DNA from: Bacteroidales bacterium
GTDB taxonomy: Bacteria > Bacteroidota > Bacteroidia > Bacteroidales > Marinifilaceae
Assembly (NCBI GenBank): GCA_015061245.1
Contig: SUWY01000003.1
Span: 39,966 to 103,965 of the forward strand
Reading direction: 5' to 3'
DNA: 64,000 nucleotides
The first letter of the stretch is position 1. Each line of letters begins with the position of its first letter. Made by a program: the position numbers and the translations under genes. The notes beneath the pieces were generated by a model. The model saw only the letters and a list, made by a program, of their open reading frames with translations. It was not told the DNA's origin and did not search any database. Shown here one piece after another: positions 38,884-47,340 of the stretch.

Positions 38884-41022
38884 ATGAACAGAGTTAATTT
38901 ATTAATATTGTGTACACTATCTCTATTGTTCTCTAATTATGCCTATTCGCAGAGTGAAAAGAGAAGTGTAGAACGTTTTGTTGACGAGGTTACAGTTATT
39001 GCAGAACGTCGCGAATTATCGGAGATGGATATTCCTGCATCGGTATCGGTTGTTACCGATAAAGATTTAAGGAGTGAGCCCTCGCCCGATATAAGAGTTT
39101 TATCAAATTATGTACCAAACTTCTATATTCAGGAGAGTGGCTTAAAACTATCTACACCTATTTATGTGCGTGGAGTAGGCTCTGTTTCCGGAACTCCATC
39201 GGTTGGTTTGTATATAAATGGTGCTCCGGTTTTTGATAAGAATAGTTTTATTTTTGATCTGTATGATATTGAGCAGATTGAAGTTTTGAAAGGACCTCAA
39301 AGTACTCTTTATGGTAGAAATAGCATTAATGGGTTGATCAATATCAAGAGTGCAAAGCCAACCGGGAAATGGGGAGTAAATGCTTTGATTGGCGGAGGTG
39401 CTTACGGTTCTCTACGTGCTATGGTTGGAGTGGATTTGCCAACTGTTGGTATTTGGAGAAATAAGTTCTCATTCAATTATAGCAGAACCGATGGCTATTA
39501 TAGAAACATCCATAATAATTCATTACCCGGCTCGTCAGAGAGTTATAATGTGCGTTATATGGGTATAATGGATTTTAAGCGAGGAGCAGAATTGTTATTA
39601 GGTGCTGAGTTTAGTTGTACATCAGACGGTGGATATACATACGGACAATTGGATTCACTTAAGGCAAATCCATATAAAGTTAACTACAATAGTGATGCAT
39701 GGTATAATCGCGATATATACCGTATCTATGCTAATGTGTCAAAGACATTTAAACGGGTGAAGGTTAACAATGTGATTGCATATTCCTATACTACGGATGA
39801 TCAATTGACCGATACCGATTATACATTCTATGATGTATTCTCGAACAGAAAGCATTCGTATGGAAATCTAGTGTCGAATGAGTTTAATATTCAGTCAGGA
39901 GTAGATCAAAAATTGATATGGAGTACAGGTACATTCCTATTCTACAAATCGTTGTTGAATAACTATACTGCAACATTTGGAAAGGATAAAGCTTTGTTGA
40001 TGAATATCGATCTTGATCAGGCTAAATACAAGAATAACGTTGAGACAATGGGTGCGGCTGCGTATGGCCATATTACTATTAATGATATTTGGCCGGGTGC
40101 AGAATTGAGTGTAGGTTTGCGATATGAATACGAAAATAGTGAGTTAAACTATCATGATGATATTCAGGTAACCGGAACTTGGGTTGAAGATTGGCATAAA
40201 AGCAATAAAAATTCAAATTTCTCTGCCCTGCTACCAAAATTCTCACTATTGCAACGATTTGATAATAGCTCGCTCTATGCTACAATAAGCAAGGGATATA
40301 AGGCGGGAGGCTTTAATATTATTGCCAATGAGATGAGTACCCGAATTATTGATCTATCATATAATTCCGAGGCTTTGTGGAACTATGAGGTTGGAGCCAA
40401 ATATATGGCGCCATCAAAGAGATTCAAGGCAAATATCTCACTCTTCTATCTTGATTGGCGTGATCAGCAAATCTTTGTAATGGGAATGATGGGACCAAGT
40501 ATAGAGAACGCAGGCGATGCCCATAACTACGGTATTGATGGAGATATTAATCTCAATTTGCTTAATTCAGAAACCAAAAACAGTTCTCATATTCTTGATT
40601 TAAAGGTGGCTGCAGGATACACCCATGCAACCTATTACAATAATGATACTAAGGAGCATGAGGGAAACAGAATTGTAATGGCTCCCGATTTTACAGGCGA
40701 TGTTTCAATTAATTACACTATTGCTTTAAATGATAGGTTGGGAAGTGCAATTAACTTTTCAAATGGTGTTAAGGCAATGGGAAATCAATATTTCGACGAA
40801 GCTAACACCTTGAAACAGTCTCCATACGCATTGTGGAACATGAATTTAACCTATTCTGCCAAGCAATGGAGCGTATCTGCGTGGGCTAAGAATATTATGG
40901 ATAAACACTACTTCTGTTACGAGTTTAAAAGCCCTGTAGGAGGAAAAAAGCCTAAATATTTGAATTCAGGACAATCCGGAGCGCCAAGAAATTTCGGATT
41001 TACAGCTAGTTATAAATTTTAA
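38884..41022 (+). CDS. TonB-dependent outer-membrane receptor
   Basis: 712 residues with a signal peptide (cleavage after YAYS). A plug domain at about 35-150 (DEVTVIAERRELSEMDIPASVSVVT, cited by its core VTVIAERRE; IYVRGVG; IEVLKGPQSTLYGRNSINGLI) precedes a 22-strand barrel ending in GFTASYKF. It lacks the extra N-terminal domain of SusC proteins and has no SusD partner, so it resembles a metal- or siderophore-type receptor. The substrate is unknown. The regulator upstream may control it, though I see no second box directly before it. Confidence 0.92.
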   Translation: MNRVNLLILCTLSLLFSNYAYSQSEKRSVERFVDEVTVIAERRELSEMDIPASVSVVTDKDLRSEPSPDIRVLSNYVPNFYIQESGLKLSTPIYVRGVGSVSGTPSVGLYINGAPVFDKNSFIFDLYDIEQIEVLKGPQSTLYGRNSINGLINIKSAKPTGKWGVNALIGGGAYGSLRAMVGVDLPTVGIWRNKFSFNYSRTDGYYRNIHNNSLPGSSESYNVRYMGIMDFKRGAELLLGAEFSCTSDGGYTYGQLDSLKANPYKVNYNSDAWYNRDIYRIYANVSKTFKRVKVNNVIAYSYTTDDQLTDTDYTFYDVFSNRKHSYGNLVSNEFNIQSGVDQKLIWSTGTFLFYKSLLNNYTATFGKDKALLMNIDLDQAKYKNNVETMGAAAYGHITINDIWPGAELSVGLRYEYENSELNYHDDIQVTGTWVEDWHKSNKNSNFSALLPKFSLLQRFDNSSLYATISKGYKAGGFNIIANEMSTRIIDLSYNSEALWNYEVGAKYMAPSKRFKANISLFYLDWRDQQIFVMGMMGPSIENAGDAHNYGIDGDINLNLLNSETKNSSHILDLKVAAGYTHATYYNNDTKEHEGNRIVMAPDFTGDVSINYTIALNDRLGSAINFSNGVKAMGNQYFDEANTLKQSPYALWNMNLTYSAKQWSVSAWAKNIMDKHYFCYEFKSPVGGKKPKYLNSGQSGAPRNFGFTASYKF

Positions 41023-41035
41023 AAACTAATAAAAC

Positions 41036-41743
41036 ATGAAAACTATGAAAAAAATGTTGAGTTTTGCCGTAATGGCAATGATGGCAGTAGGTTTTACTGC
41101 TTGTAGTGAGAGTGATGCTGATGATCCAGGTAAAGGAACCATTAAGGATTTGAGCGGTACATATTGGGTATATGACGAGCCTGTATTTGAGTTTGAATAT
41201 CCGGGTGATGTTATTACAATCTCAATGGGAGCTATGGGCGAGGAGATGGAGATGACAACCGACGAGATTACAACAATGTTCACTATGTTTGCAAATGAGA
41301 AGATGTCTGCTTATATGCGTCACTTCTACTTTGTGGATAGAGAGAATTTGAATGTAGGTTATGTAAAAGATGGCGAGAATGGCGACATTACTCTTCGATA
41401 TCAGCAGCAGGATAAAATGTTGGCTGTGGATATGAGTGTTATAAATGAGAAAATGCCAACTATCAGTGCAAATTATCGAATTATCAATGAAAACGGAGAG
41501 AACCACATGGAGATCTATTTCGAGAAGTTCTACCTTACAATCATGATGCAGCAGATGCTTCCAGCTTTCTTGCCATCAATCATGGGTAACATTATCCCTG
41601 ATTTCGATAAAATGCCGGAGGTTGCACAACAGGCAATCATTGCAAGTTTCTCTACTCAAATCAATGATATCTTGTCAAAAACAGAGAAATTAACAGTTGG
41701 TCTTTGTGTTAAGCAACAACCAACAGAGGTTCCTGCCAACTAA
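41036..41743 (+). CDS. Lipoprotein of unknown function, partner of the TonB receptor
   Basis: 235 residues. Signal peptide and lipobox VGFTACSES (Cys23), then acidic SESDADDPG as in surface-exported lipoproteins. The body begins LSGTYWVYDEPVFEF, like lipocalin-type Bacteroidales lipoproteins, and is unusually rich in methionine (for example MGAMGEEMEMTTDEITTMFTM, shown only as its start MGAMGEEMEM). Thirteen bases separate it from the receptor gene and a terminator follows, so the two form a transcription unit. The methionine richness might suit metal binding; this is a guess. Confidence 0.75.
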   Translation: MKTMKKMLSFAVMAMMAVGFTACSESDADDPGKGTIKDLSGTYWVYDEPVFEFEYPGDVITISMGAMGEEMEMTTDEITTMFTMFANEKMSAYMRHFYFVDRENLNVGYVKDGENGDITLRYQQQDKMLAVDMSVINEKMPTISANYRIINENGENHMEIYFEKFYLTIMMQQMLPAFLPSIMGNIIPDFDKMPEVAQQAIIASFSTQINDILSKTEKLTVGLCVKQQPTEVPAN

Positions 41744-41775
41744 TATTTGAGTAAAGATTGTTTATCAATATTGAC

Positions 41776-41826
41776 AGAGTGTGGCCGTAAGTCTTTTGTG
41801 ACTTTTGGTCACTCTCTTTTTATTTT
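41776..41826 (+). terminator. Terminator after the receptor-lipoprotein unit
   Basis: Imperfect hairpin: AGAGTG...GTAAGTC pairs with GACTTTTGGTCACTCT, with small bulges, followed by CTTTTTATTTT on the plus strand. Confidence 0.75.
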
Positions 41827-41835
41827 CCCTCTTTT

Positions 41836-41989
41836 TATATATTAGTGATTTGGAATCGTCTCCACCCCCGGAGCCGTATAGGGGGAGGGGCCCGACGTAA
41901 ACATGTGGCAAGCCTATTGCCAATTGTTTACGTTGGGAGGGGCCGGAGTGAGCGAAGCGAACGAAGCATTCCAAAATCACTAATGTATA
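41836..41989. repeat. 154-bp GC-rich inverted-repeat element
   Basis: Ends 41836-41856 and 41968-41989 are inverted copies (one mismatch and one extra T in 22). Inside are GC-rich G-runs (for example GGGGGAGGGG and GGGAGGGGCC) and a central hairpin whose arms (CGTAAACA..GGCA and its complement) match at 13 of 15 bases. No protein is encoded. It looks like a miniature mobile or REP-type element. Together with the terminator it fills the 312-base gap before the superoxide dismutase gene. Confidence 0.75.
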
Positions 41990-42055
41990 AAAAGATAATG
42001 GAATGTAACATTTGTTAGCATTGTGCGTATATTGTTGTAACAAAAACATAACAAA

Positions 42056-42700
42056 ATGAAAAAGAAGGAGATATTGAGCGGAGTTTTAATTACTCCCAAG
42101 GGTAACTCATCACTACCCTACACATTAAATGCTTTGGAGCCATACATTAGCGAGCAGACACTCTACTATCATCATGGTAAACATCTTGAGACCTACCTTC
42201 AAAACACGAAAAAGTTACAACAGGGAACTCCATTCGAGGGTAAATGTATCATGGATACTCTGCTTGGTGCAAAAGATGCATTATATAACAATGCTGCCCA
42301 AGCTTATAACCATATCTTCTATTTTGAACAATTTGCTCCGGCTGAATCTGGAAAGAATATTCCGGTAGGAAAAATTCTAACTCTTATTGAGGAGAGTTTT
42401 GGAAGCTATCAGAACTTTATGGATGAGTTTACACAAGCAGCCCTGTCGCTATTTGGTTCTGGATGGGTATGGTTAACCTTATCTCCAAATCAAGAGTTGA
42501 AGATTGTAAAGACTCCAAATGCAGGAAATCCTATCTTGGATATGTATGCTCCACTCTTTGTTGTTGATGTTTGGGAGCATGCCTACTATATTGACCAAAA
42601 GAATAATCGAAAGGGATACTTGGACAATTTATGGAATATTGTTGATTGGGATATAATTTCACAACGTTTGGAAAATACCCTTAAAACTCTTTCAACTTAA
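42056..42700 (+). CDS. sodB: Superoxide dismutase, Fe/Mn family
   Basis: 214 residues, cytoplasmic. Metal ligands: His39 (YYHHGKH), His86 (NNAAQAYNHIFYF), Asp171 and His175 (DVWEHAYY). Gln82 in NNAAQ is the position typical of Fe-type or cambialistic enzymes. It turns superoxide into oxygen and peroxide, which rubrerythrin can then remove. The N-terminus is about ten residues longer than usual, and GSGWVWLTLSPNQELKI is somewhat divergent. Its last 20 bases overlap the end of maf on the other strand. Confidence 0.92.
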   Translation: MKKKEILSGVLITPKGNSSLPYTLNALEPYISEQTLYYHHGKHLETYLQNTKKLQQGTPFEGKCIMDTLLGAKDALYNNAAQAYNHIFYFEQFAPAESGKNIPVGKILTLIEESFGSYQNFMDEFTQAALSLFGSGWVWLTLSPNQELKIVKTPNAGNPILDMYAPLFVVDVWEHAYYIDQKNNRKGYLDNLWNIVDWDIISQRLENTLKTLST

Positions 42701-43259
42701 CGAATATCGATTGTATTGGGAGTCCCATTACATTATAGAATGACCCCTCGATACCCGTTATACCAACATATCCAATCCACTCTTGAATTCCGTAGGCACC
42801 TGCTTTATCGAAAGGTTTGTAGGTGTCTACATAGTATTCTATCTCTTGGTTGCTTAGTTCTCGGAAGTGAACATCGGTTGAGACATTGAAACTCTCATAC
42901 TTCTCTTTGCTCATCAATGTTACGCCTGTAACAACCTTGTTGGTGCTTCCTGACAAACGTTTTAGCATAGCAATTGCCTCGGTTCTATCGGCAGGTTTAC
43001 CCATAATATCTCCATCAATGATAACCACCGTATCTGCAGTTATAAGCAGTTCATTATTTGTCAATGTACTAAAAAGAGCATCTGCTTTCTGTTTTGAAAG
43101 ATATACAGGAACATCGGCCGGATCATTGAATTGTGGGAAGTTACTCTCATCAATGTCGGCAAGACGTATAGAGAAGTCCAACCCAGCCCCACTCATCAAC
43201 TCTTTGCGGCGGGGCGAGGCAGAACCTAATACCAACTTATATTTACATACTTCGTACAT
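42681..43259 (-). CDS. maf: Maf-like nucleoside-triphosphate pyrophosphatase
   Basis: 192 residues from the ATG at 43259; the frame reaches back to a TTG at 43268. Motifs: LVLGSASPRRKELMSGAG near 10, ADTVV near 74, GKPADRTEAIAML near 88 and SFYNVMGLPI near the end. Family knowledge: Maf proteins hydrolyse dTTP/UTP or modified nucleotides. The start overlaps the kdsC-like gene by 17 bases, and the 3' end overlaps sodB by 20 bases on the opposite strand. Confidence 0.93.
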   Translation of the reverse strand: MYEVCKYKLVLGSASPRRKELMSGAGLDFSIRLADIDESNFPQFNDPADVPVYLSKQKADALFSTLTNNELLITADTVVIIDGDIMGKPADRTEAIAMLKRLSGSTNKVVTGVTLMSKEKYESFNVSTDVHFRELSNQEIEYYVDTYKPFDKAGAYGIQEWIGYVGITGIEGSFYNVMGLPIQSIFVKLKEF

Positions 43260-43770
43260 GGCAATCAATATCCATCCACATCTCTTGTGCCTTTAATGTC
43301 TGCTCAATAACATCGCGGGCACAACCTTTTCCTCCCTCAAATGGAGAGATATATTTAACTATCGATTTGATTTCGGTGCAGGCATCGGCAGGACATACCG
43401 GAACTCCAACATGCTTCATACACTCGTAATCGGGAATATCATCGCCCATATACATAACCTGATCAGGAGTAAGCGAATACTTCTCCATAAGTTTTGTAAG
43501 CACCTTTATTTTGTCTGCCTCGCGCAAGTAAATCTCTTTAATTCCAATCTTTTCGAAACGCTCACGTACTCCGGGACCGCCACCACCACTGATAATGGCT
43601 ACAATATACCCCTTCTTTCCGCAATACATAATAGCATATCCATCTTTTACGCATGCGGTTCTTATCAATTCACCGGTTGGGTCTACTGATACCGATGGTA
43701 ATGATAGTACTCCATCAACATCGAAGACAAATGCCTTAATCTTTTTTAGTTCCTCTTTGAAAAATGCCAT
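43243..43770 (-). CDS. KdsC-type HAD phosphatase (KDO 8-phosphate phosphatase)
   Basis: 175 residues, HAD superfamily C0 type. Motif I FDVDGVL (Asp17, Asp19), motif II IISGGGG, the conserved lysine in READKIKVL and motif III MGDDIPDYECM. Members remove the phosphate from KDO 8-phosphate in lipopolysaccharide core synthesis. The typical SGR of motif II reads SGG here, as in other Bacteroidetes copies. One base follows the DUF2520 gene and it overlaps maf. Confidence 0.88.
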   Translation of the reverse strand: MAFFKEELKKIKAFVFDVDGVLSLPSVSVDPTGELIRTACVKDGYAIMYCGKKGYIVAIISGGGGPGVRERFEKIGIKEIYLREADKIKVLTKLMEKYSLTPDQVMYMGDDIPDYECMKHVGVPVCPADACTEIKSIVKYISPFEGGKGCARDVIEQTLKAQEMWMDIDCHVRSM

Positions 43771-43771
43771 A

Positions 43772-44605
43772 TCACCATAATGTTAGTTCTACGTATGAAT
43801 CCTCGTCATCGCTGTTCTGCTCACTGTTTTTTGCGTTACAATACTCTGCGATTGAGTCGGAAATTGAGTTATATAGAGCCATTCGGCTATGTTTTCCCTT
43901 CATCAATTCTCGATGCATGGATAGTACCCCTCTATCTTTGCGCTTTGCCGGTCCGGTCTGAGCATCAATCGGGTGCAGTTCCATTGCCTTATCGGCAGTC
44001 TCTGCAATTAGAGGTCGTAATAGTGAGAAATCCAAACCATTCTCTGCAAGAATCTTGCCACCTATTGCGTACATGTGATTTGCAAAATTACATGCCCATA
44101 CTGCAGCCAAATGCATTGCTTTGCGTTTCTCAGACGATAGTATGGTAACTGTGTTTGAAAGCGATTCTGCCAACGTCTTTACCCTTTTTAAATCTTCATT
44201 CGAACTACCCTCTACGAATAGAGGAATAGAGGAGAAATCGAGCTCCCTGCTCTTTGTGAAGGTCTGCAAAGGATACATTACTCCATAATGTTTCGATGCA
44301 GTATGCAGAACATTCATAGGAATCGATCCGGCTGTATGGATTACAAGAGGATCATTGTTGCACTTTAGAACCTTTGCCATGTTTGCTATTACGTCATCCG
44401 AGATTGTTATGATGTATATATCTGCATCTCGAAAAATGTCATCAATCTTTGTTGTGTAAGGTAGTCCGCTCTTTTTAGATAGCGACTGTGCGGAGCCCTC
44501 GCTTCTACTATAAATTTGGCATACGTCGTGGCCGGCATGTAACAATGCCGGTACCAGATGGTGTGCAACATTTCCTGCTCCTAATACAACTATTTTATCA
44601 CTCAT
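43772..44605 (-). CDS. Rossmann-like/DUF2520 protein
   Basis: 277 residues from the ATG at 44605 (MSDKIVVLGAGN); the frame extends only to a TTG. The N-terminal NAD(P)-binding fold has VLGAGNVAHHLVPAL. The middle shows the DUF2520 features HTAGSIPM and YPLQTFTK and the C-terminal helical part has HLAAVWACNFANHM. Related to ketopantoate- and F420-type reductases, but no substrate is established. It overlaps the upstream gene by 8 bases and is one base from kdsC. Confidence 0.88.
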   Translation of the reverse strand: MSDKIVVLGAGNVAHHLVPALLHAGHDVCQIYSRSEGSAQSLSKKSGLPYTTKIDDIFRDADIYIITISDDVIANMAKVLKCNNDPLVIHTAGSIPMNVLHTASKHYGVMYPLQTFTKSRELDFSSIPLFVEGSSNEDLKRVKTLAESLSNTVTILSSEKRKAMHLAAVWACNFANHMYAIGGKILAENGLDFSLLRPLIAETADKAMELHPIDAQTGPAKRKDRGVLSMHRELMKGKHSRMALYNSISDSIAEYCNAKNSEQNSDDEDSYVELTLW

Positions 44606-45083
44606 ATTCAAATGCAATGTTTTTGGCCTTAACCTTGCCTACTTTAATTAAGTAAATTAAGCGACTGCTTGCTTCTACAATATCTTTATAGAACTCTTCG
44701 GCAACCATAACCAAAATATCTCCCTCTTTTTTCATGTGGCTCTTTGTGGTATCGGAAGCTCTATTGTATAACTCAATATCACCTCCGGGAATAAACGAAT
44801 GAGTCATCTGGTTACGCAACTTATCATATAGATAGTAATTGCTGTTCTGAACTCGATAATCTCCTCCAAAAAGAGAGTTGATAGCGTGGTTAAACCTCTT
44901 TGCAGATTGCCCTTTTGCCTTCATTGGTTTGTTATCTAGCAGTGCTCCCAGCACCTCAATAGTTTGTCCAATCAAGACAAATTTCATATAGAGCGCCTGA
45001 CTCTCAATAACCTGACGCAATTCACCCTTTATAATTTTATCAACAAAGGCCTCTATTCGTTTAATTTGTTCCTCTTGTTCCAT
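44598..45083 (-). CDS. Conserved hypothetical protein
   Basis: 161 residues from the ATG at 45083 (MEQEEQIKRIEAFVDKI); the frame reaches to a TTG at 45101, but a promoter -7 element there makes the later start more likely. Largely helical, soluble, with no signal peptide; a run LYDKLRNQMTHSFIPGGDIEL stands out (quoted by its core LRNQMTHSFIPG), resembling R-N-x-x-x-H motifs in HEPN-like helical proteins. I do not recognise a family with certainty. First gene of a four-gene run with DUF2520, kdsC and maf genes. Confidence 0.7.
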   Translation of the reverse strand: MEQEEQIKRIEAFVDKIIKGELRQVIESQALYMKFVLIGQTIEVLGALLDNKPMKAKGQSAKRFNHAINSLFGGDYRVQNSNYYLYDKLRNQMTHSFIPGGDIELYNRASDTTKSHMKKEGDILVMVAEEFYKDIVEASSRLIYLIKVGKVKAKNIAFEYE

Positions 45084-45098
45084 AGCCCTATTATGATG

Positions 45099-45106
45099 CA
45101 AACTTA
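45099..45106 (-). promoter_or_regulatory. -7 element for the hypothetical-DUF2520-kdsC-maf run
   Basis: TAAGTTTG on the minus strand fits TAnnTTTG, 16 bases before the ATG at 45083. No good TTTG partner was found. Confidence 0.5.
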
Positions 45107-45118
45107 CAAAAAAAATAG

Positions 45119-45126
45119 TACTTTTG
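45119..45126 (+). promoter_or_regulatory. -7 element for the aminotransferase-hydrolase pair
   Basis: TACTTTTG fits TAnnTTTG, about 38 bases before the ATG at 45164. It lies back to back with the minus-strand element at 45099. Confidence 0.5.
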
Positions 45127-45163
45127 CACCATATTAGAGAATGACAATAAGGTAGAGTTTTGC

Positions 45164-45967
45164 ATGTTGTACCATAATGGAAATTGGATAGAGAATGGTG
45201 TGCTTCAAGATGCCCAATTTGCCGAGTATTTTACAATTTACGAGGTGATACGTATCTTTAGAGGTGCTCCTGTATTTATACATGACAATGTGGAACGACT
45301 CTACTCATCAATCAAAAAGTCAGGTATTAATCTTGACTGTAACAAAATAGATTTAAGGAGTAAAACCCTCGCTTTTGTGGAACATTGCAAAATTATAGAG
45401 GGTAATATTAAGTATCTTCTTGTCATTAAAGATAGTGGAAACTCCACAAATGTGGCACAATTTGATGAGTATATGGTACAAATACCACATCGATACCCCA
45501 CTGAACAGGAGTATGCTTTGGGTGTACCCACTTCAATTGTTTTTACTGAGAGGATAAATCCTGAGATTAAGTACCTGAATGTAAAGTTGCGTGAATGGAC
45601 AACAAAAGTTATTAATGAGCGCAATGTATACGAACTATTGTTGGTTAATGATAAGGGATTTGTAACCGAGGGCTCAAAATCTAATATATTCTTTATAAAG
45701 GGCAATACTCTATACACCTCTCCCGATGAGTTGGTTTTGGGTGGTACCGCAAGGAAGCGAGTTATTGCTTTAGCAGAAAAAAGTGGTTTTACCGTTATTA
45801 AAGAGGCTCCGATATATCAAGATTTGGATAAGTATGATGCAGCTTTTATTACAGGAACCTCGCCCATGGTACTGCCAATATCAAAGGTTGATAATGTTGA
45901 GTTTAATGTAGAGAATAGCACTTTAAGAACCATTATGAGGAGCTATTTTAAAATGGTAATGGAATGA
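45164..45967 (+). CDS. Class IV aminotransferase
   Basis: 267 residues. Fold-type IV PLP enzyme: the Schiff-base lysine is probably Lys136 (NPEIKYLNVK), the conserved glutamate Glu169 (VTEGSKSNIFFI) and the phosphate-binding loop LVLGGTARKRV near 190; TGTSPMVLPI closes the site. Possible activities are branched-chain amino acid aminotransferase or aminodeoxychorismate lyase; sequence alone does not choose between them. The stop overlaps the start of the serine hydrolase by 4 bases, so the two are coupled. Confidence 0.88.
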   Translation: MLYHNGNWIENGVLQDAQFAEYFTIYEVIRIFRGAPVFIHDNVERLYSSIKKSGINLDCNKIDLRSKTLAFVEHCKIIEGNIKYLLVIKDSGNSTNVAQFDEYMVQIPHRYPTEQEYALGVPTSIVFTERINPEIKYLNVKLREWTTKVINERNVYELLLVNDKGFVTEGSKSNIFFIKGNTLYTSPDELVLGGTARKRVIALAEKSGFTVIKEAPIYQDLDKYDAAFITGTSPMVLPISKVDNVEFNVENSTLRTIMRSYFKMVME

Positions 45968-47340
45968 GTAATAGGTTAATAGTTGCTCTGTATGCCCTAT
46001 TTACCATTGCTATTGCAATATGGGCAAAAGTGTTGGTCACCGACAATATTAATCGTGAAATTTTTCAGGATGAGTATATCGAGGAACCAATACCATTTGC
46101 TGTACATAAATATCTCTCAAATCTTGACTCCGAGATTGAAAATACCGAAAAGTTTGATAAGACTATCAGACAATTTATGCGCCGATATAATATAATCGGA
46201 GCCTCGCTCGCCATTATGAGAAATGATAGTCTGATCTATGCCAAAGGGTATGGATATGCCGATACTGCATCGAAAACAGAGACCGATGTTTTCCATATCT
46301 TTAGAGTTGCTTCAATCTCGAAATTGCTCACCTCTACAGCAATAATGATGCTTCAAGAGGAGGGAAAGTTGTTCTTGAGTGATTCAGTATTCGGTAAGAA
46401 CGGATGGTTGAATGATTCTGTTTTCGGTAACTATAAGGATAAGAGATTTGAGAGAATTACAATCGAGAATTTGTTGCGACATCAGGCTGGATTTACAGGG
46501 TTGTATGGCGACCCTATGTTTGCTCCTTTACAGGTAGCCGAGGCTATGAACGTTGCCCCACCGGCAGGACGCGATACAGTGATTCAATTTGCATTGACCA
46601 AACGTTTAAGATTTACCCCGGGACATAGTACCAAATACTCCAATATAGGTTATGCGGTTCTTAGCAAAATCATAGAGAGGGCTTCCGGAATGAGCTACGA
46701 AGAGTATATTCAAAAGAGTATCCTGCACCCTGCTAAGTGCTATGATATGCATTTAGGTAGAAGTATTGAACGATTTCCGAACGAGGTTACATACTATGAA
46801 CCAGGTATGGATTCTGTGGAGATGTTTGATGGCAGTGGCAGGATGGTACTTAGAAGCAATGGAGGTAACTACATTGAAGCCTTGTCCGGAGCAGGCGCTT
46901 GGGTGGCCTCGCCCATAGAACTTATGCGCTTTTTATCGGTCATTGACGACTCTCCTGTTGTGCCCGATATTTTACCGAGCGAGGTTATTCAACTTATGTC
47001 ATCGCGCGGTGAGAATAGCGAACTCCCTATGGGTTGGATGGATTCAAATAACAACGGAACATGGTCACGCAGCGGAACATTTGCCGGTACCAATGCAATG
47101 ATGCGTAGAGAGGCAAATGGGTACTCTTGGGTAATTGTTACCAATACCAGTCGCTGGGAGGGGCCACGATTTACACGTTCACTTATCTCATTGATGTCAC
47201 GTGCAATGCGTCAGGTTAAAGAGTGGCCGGTTCGTGATATGTTTACAATTGAAGAGGAGTTCAATCTACGGAGATTATCTTTGCCAACTTCGGATACCAC
47301 AGATAACCCTTTACTGGAGTACCATATCCCATCGATCTGA
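45964..47340 (+). CDS. Serine hydrolase of the class C beta-lactamase family
   Basis: 458 residues with one N-terminal hydrophobic anchor (about 5-22). Catalytic motif SxxK at Ser117-Lys120 (ASISKLLTS), YSN in TKYSNIGYAVL near 217. The family includes D-aminopeptidases, esterases and peptidoglycan-active enzymes; a beta-lactamase role is not implied. Likely periplasmic. The last 80 bases overlap the 3' end of the AddA-like gene on the opposite strand. The overlap codes for the last 26 residues, beyond the catalytic fold. Confidence 0.88.
   Translation: MSNRLIVALYALFTIAIAIWAKVLVTDNINREIFQDEYIEEPIPFAVHKYLSNLDSEIENTEKFDKTIRQFMRRYNIIGASLAIMRNDSLIYAKGYGYADTASKTETDVFHIFRVASISKLLTSTAIMMLQEEGKLFLSDSVFGKNGWLNDSVFGNYKDKRFERITIENLLRHQAGFTGLYGDPMFAPLQVAEAMNVAPPAGRDTVIQFALTKRLRFTPGHSTKYSNIGYAVLSKIIERASGMSYEEYIQKSILHPAKCYDMHLGRSIERFPNEVTYYEPGMDSVEMFDGSGRMVLRSNGGNYIEALSGAGAWVASPIELMRFLSVIDDSPVVPDILPSEVIQLMSSRGENSELPMGWMDSNNNGTWSRSGTFAGTNAMMRREANGYSWVIVTNTSRWEGPRFTRSLISLMSRAMRQVKEWPVRDMFTIEEEFNLRRLSLPTSDTTDNPLLEYHIPSI

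Noticed and set aside
39000..41743. SusC/SusD polysaccharide locus
   Set aside because: The receiver of transport lacks the SusC N-terminal extension, and the following lipoprotein is much too short and unlike SusD.
41765..42049. 94-residue minus-strand frame upstream of sodB
   Set aside because: It runs across the terminator and the inverted-repeat element; its composition reflects those structures and not a protein.
45964..47340. Antibiotic-resistance beta-lactamase
   Set aside because: Only the general SxxK/YxN serine-hydrolase fold is visible; many members are peptidases or esterases, and the genomic context gives no sign of resistance.
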